Below are positions 5,545-5,995 of a stretch of DNA of 5,995 nt, piece by piece. The position numbers and the translations under genes are program-made. Each line of letters opens with the position of its first letter. Positions within the stretch are counted from its first letter, which is position 1. The stretch is from JBLNDG01 sp050261415 (lineage in GTDB: Bacteria; Bacillota; Clostridia; Lutisporales; Lutisporaceae). The DNA lies in the NCBI GenBank assembly GCA_050261415.1, contig JBLNDG010000236.1, forward strand, positions 1 through 5,995, in the 5' to 3' direction. The notes beneath the pieces are model-generated. The model saw nothing but the letters and a program-made list of their open reading frames with translations. It was not told where the DNA came from and did no database searches.

Positions 5545-5586
5545 TAATATCAGTTTCAGATATTAATTATCGAACAGTTTGATATT
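5545..5586. repeat. Inverted repeat and partial direct repeat far upstream of the operon
   Basis: TAATATC (5545-5551) and GATATTA (5559-5565) are inverted around AGTTTCA. CAGTTT-CA-GATATT (5551-5564) is repeated as CAGTTTGATATT (5575-5586) with two bases missing. These could be further regulator sites or debris at the edge of the insertion-sequence remnant. Confidence 0.4.
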
Positions 5587-5605
5587 TAAGTGCAAATTAA
5601 ATAGG

Positions 5606-5730
5606 GAATGGCAGAACAGGCCTCTTGGCAGGAAATATGCTATTGTTTTCATAGATGCTATCCATTGAGACAACAAAAAAAGTGGACTATGCAGCTGCGT
5701 AATTGGGATAAGGTATATGGTGAGTTGTCC
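5606..5730 (+). pseudogene. Deletion remnant of an IS256-family (mutator-type) transposase
   Basis: In one plus frame, 5606-5665 reads EWQNRPLGRKYAIVFIDAIH, the well-known block of IS256-type transposases around the first catalytic aspartate (normally IVF-DAIH), and then hits a TGA. In the next frame, about 5677-5730 reads KKWTMQLRNWDKVYGELS, which matches the C-terminal end of the same family (KKWTMRI-NWG-x-x-x-x-L). About 200 residues between them, including the other two catalytic acidic residues, and the N-terminal third are gone. It is inactive. The open frame from the ATG at 5608 runs out of frame through the first block and should not be called a gene. Confidence 0.85.
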
Positions 5731-5742
5731 AGAAAAATGTTC

Positions 5743-5809
5743 CCAGGTACAGCACTTAAGAACTTATCTGTCCCAATTGAAACAATATGTTCTTATGTTC
5801 TGTACCCGG
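5743..5809. repeat. Long imperfect inverted repeat next to the IS256-type remnant
   Basis: GGTACAGCACTTAAGAAC (5746-5763) and GTTCTTATGTTCTGTACC (5789-5806) are complementary at 16 of 18 positions, with CC/GG pairs continuing outside one mismatch, around a 25-nt centre that includes CAATTG. No T-run follows on either strand of the kind a terminator needs. It could be an operator, a hairpin RNA or a small non-autonomous element. Confidence 0.6.
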
Positions 5810-5860
5810 CATTAAATTAATACATCATTTAACATATCTGGAAATTATTTTTCTCAAAGG

Positions 5861-5890
5861 TTGACTTTTTTAGAAAAAAAATCGTCTTAT
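5861..5890 (+). promoter_or_regulatory. Weak candidate plus-strand promoter
   Basis: TTGACT (5861-5866) is followed after 18 nt by TCTTAT (5885-5890). The -35 is good and the -10 is only 4 of 6. Any gene it serves would lie beyond the right edge. AT-rich sequence makes chance matches common. Confidence 0.2.
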
Positions 5891-5903
5891 ATATTAGACC
5901 TCA

Positions 5904-5930
5904 AAAAGCGCATTTTTAATATAAAATGCG
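5904..5930 (-). terminator. Terminator-like hairpin for a minus-strand gene beyond the right edge
   Basis: CGCATTTT (5909-5916) and AAAATGCG (5923-5930) pair perfectly around 6 nt. On the minus strand the stem is followed by CTTTTT. A second, weaker hairpin (GTCT/AGAC, 5884-5899) followed by GATTTTTTTT lies just downstream. Together they fit the end of a minus-strand transcript entering from the right and would insulate the PLP enzyme promoter. Confidence 0.5.
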
Positions 5931-5995
5931 GGCAAGCGTCCATATTCATGGCATGATTATATTATGCTACAAAACATTAAACCATTATTGTACAA

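Noticed and set aside
5608..5820. A 70-residue plus-strand small protein
   Set aside because: Its middle matches the IS256 C-terminus, but its first 20 codons run out of frame over the WQNRPL block and its end lies in the inverted repeat, so it is a chance frame in transposase debris.
5957..5995. Possible C-terminus of a minus-strand gene at the right edge (ending FCSII)
   Set aside because: Only 12 codons are visible and there is no recognisable motif. The downstream hairpins are the only support.

Overview
The window is AT-rich with strong Shine-Dalgarno sequences. Its RsiV-like protein and decayed IS200-type and IS256-type transposases suggest a low-GC Firmicute, most likely a clostridial anaerobe. 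This is inferred from protein flavour only; there is no rRNA or marker gene. All four main coding regions lie on the minus strand, so the locus reads right to left. It appears to be an accessory region with several visible signs of decay.

Layout from left to right. Positions 1-61 may hold the 3' end of an unidentified plus-strand gene. A strong bidirectional terminator follows at 172-207. Positions 306-1097 encode the extracellular part of an RsiV-type anti-sigma/lysozyme-sensor protein. Its cytoplasmic anti-sigma part is still readable upstream in the same frame, but it is broken by stop codons and lacks a start. An ECF-type promoter remains at 1255-1282, and no sigma factor gene is present. 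Positions 1491-1744 are a frameshifted, C-terminally truncated IS200/IS605 tnpA, with its leader and hairpin up to about 1884. A clear terminator at 1880-1906 closes the next unit.

The core of the window (1979-5475) looks like a small metabolic island: a class V PLP-dependent enzyme (4080-5369), then a DAACS-type amino acid/dicarboxylate symporter (3022-4047), then a LysR-type regulator (1979-2872). A perfect 19-bp palindrome carrying a T-N11-A LysR-type box lies directly upstream of the predicted -35 element of the enzyme gene. The simple model is that the LysR protein senses a ligand and switches on an importer plus a PLP enzyme acting on the imported compound. The substrate is unknown. The PLP enzyme resembles cysteine desulfurases but lacks the usual catalytic cysteine. 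The symporter has lost the family NMDG motif and the substrate-binding arginine, and seems to lack about 65-70 residues around TM3-TM4, so it may be non-functional or unusually built.

The right flank (5546-5995) contains a deletion remnant of an IS256-family transposase on the plus strand, a long imperfect inverted repeat (5743-5809), and terminator-like hairpins oriented for a minus-strand gene beyond the right edge. I see no CRISPR array, tRNA or rRNA. I do not see a clear new defence or mobile system. The most notable items are the decapitated RsiV, the shortened symporter and the putative LysR-controlled enzyme-transporter unit.
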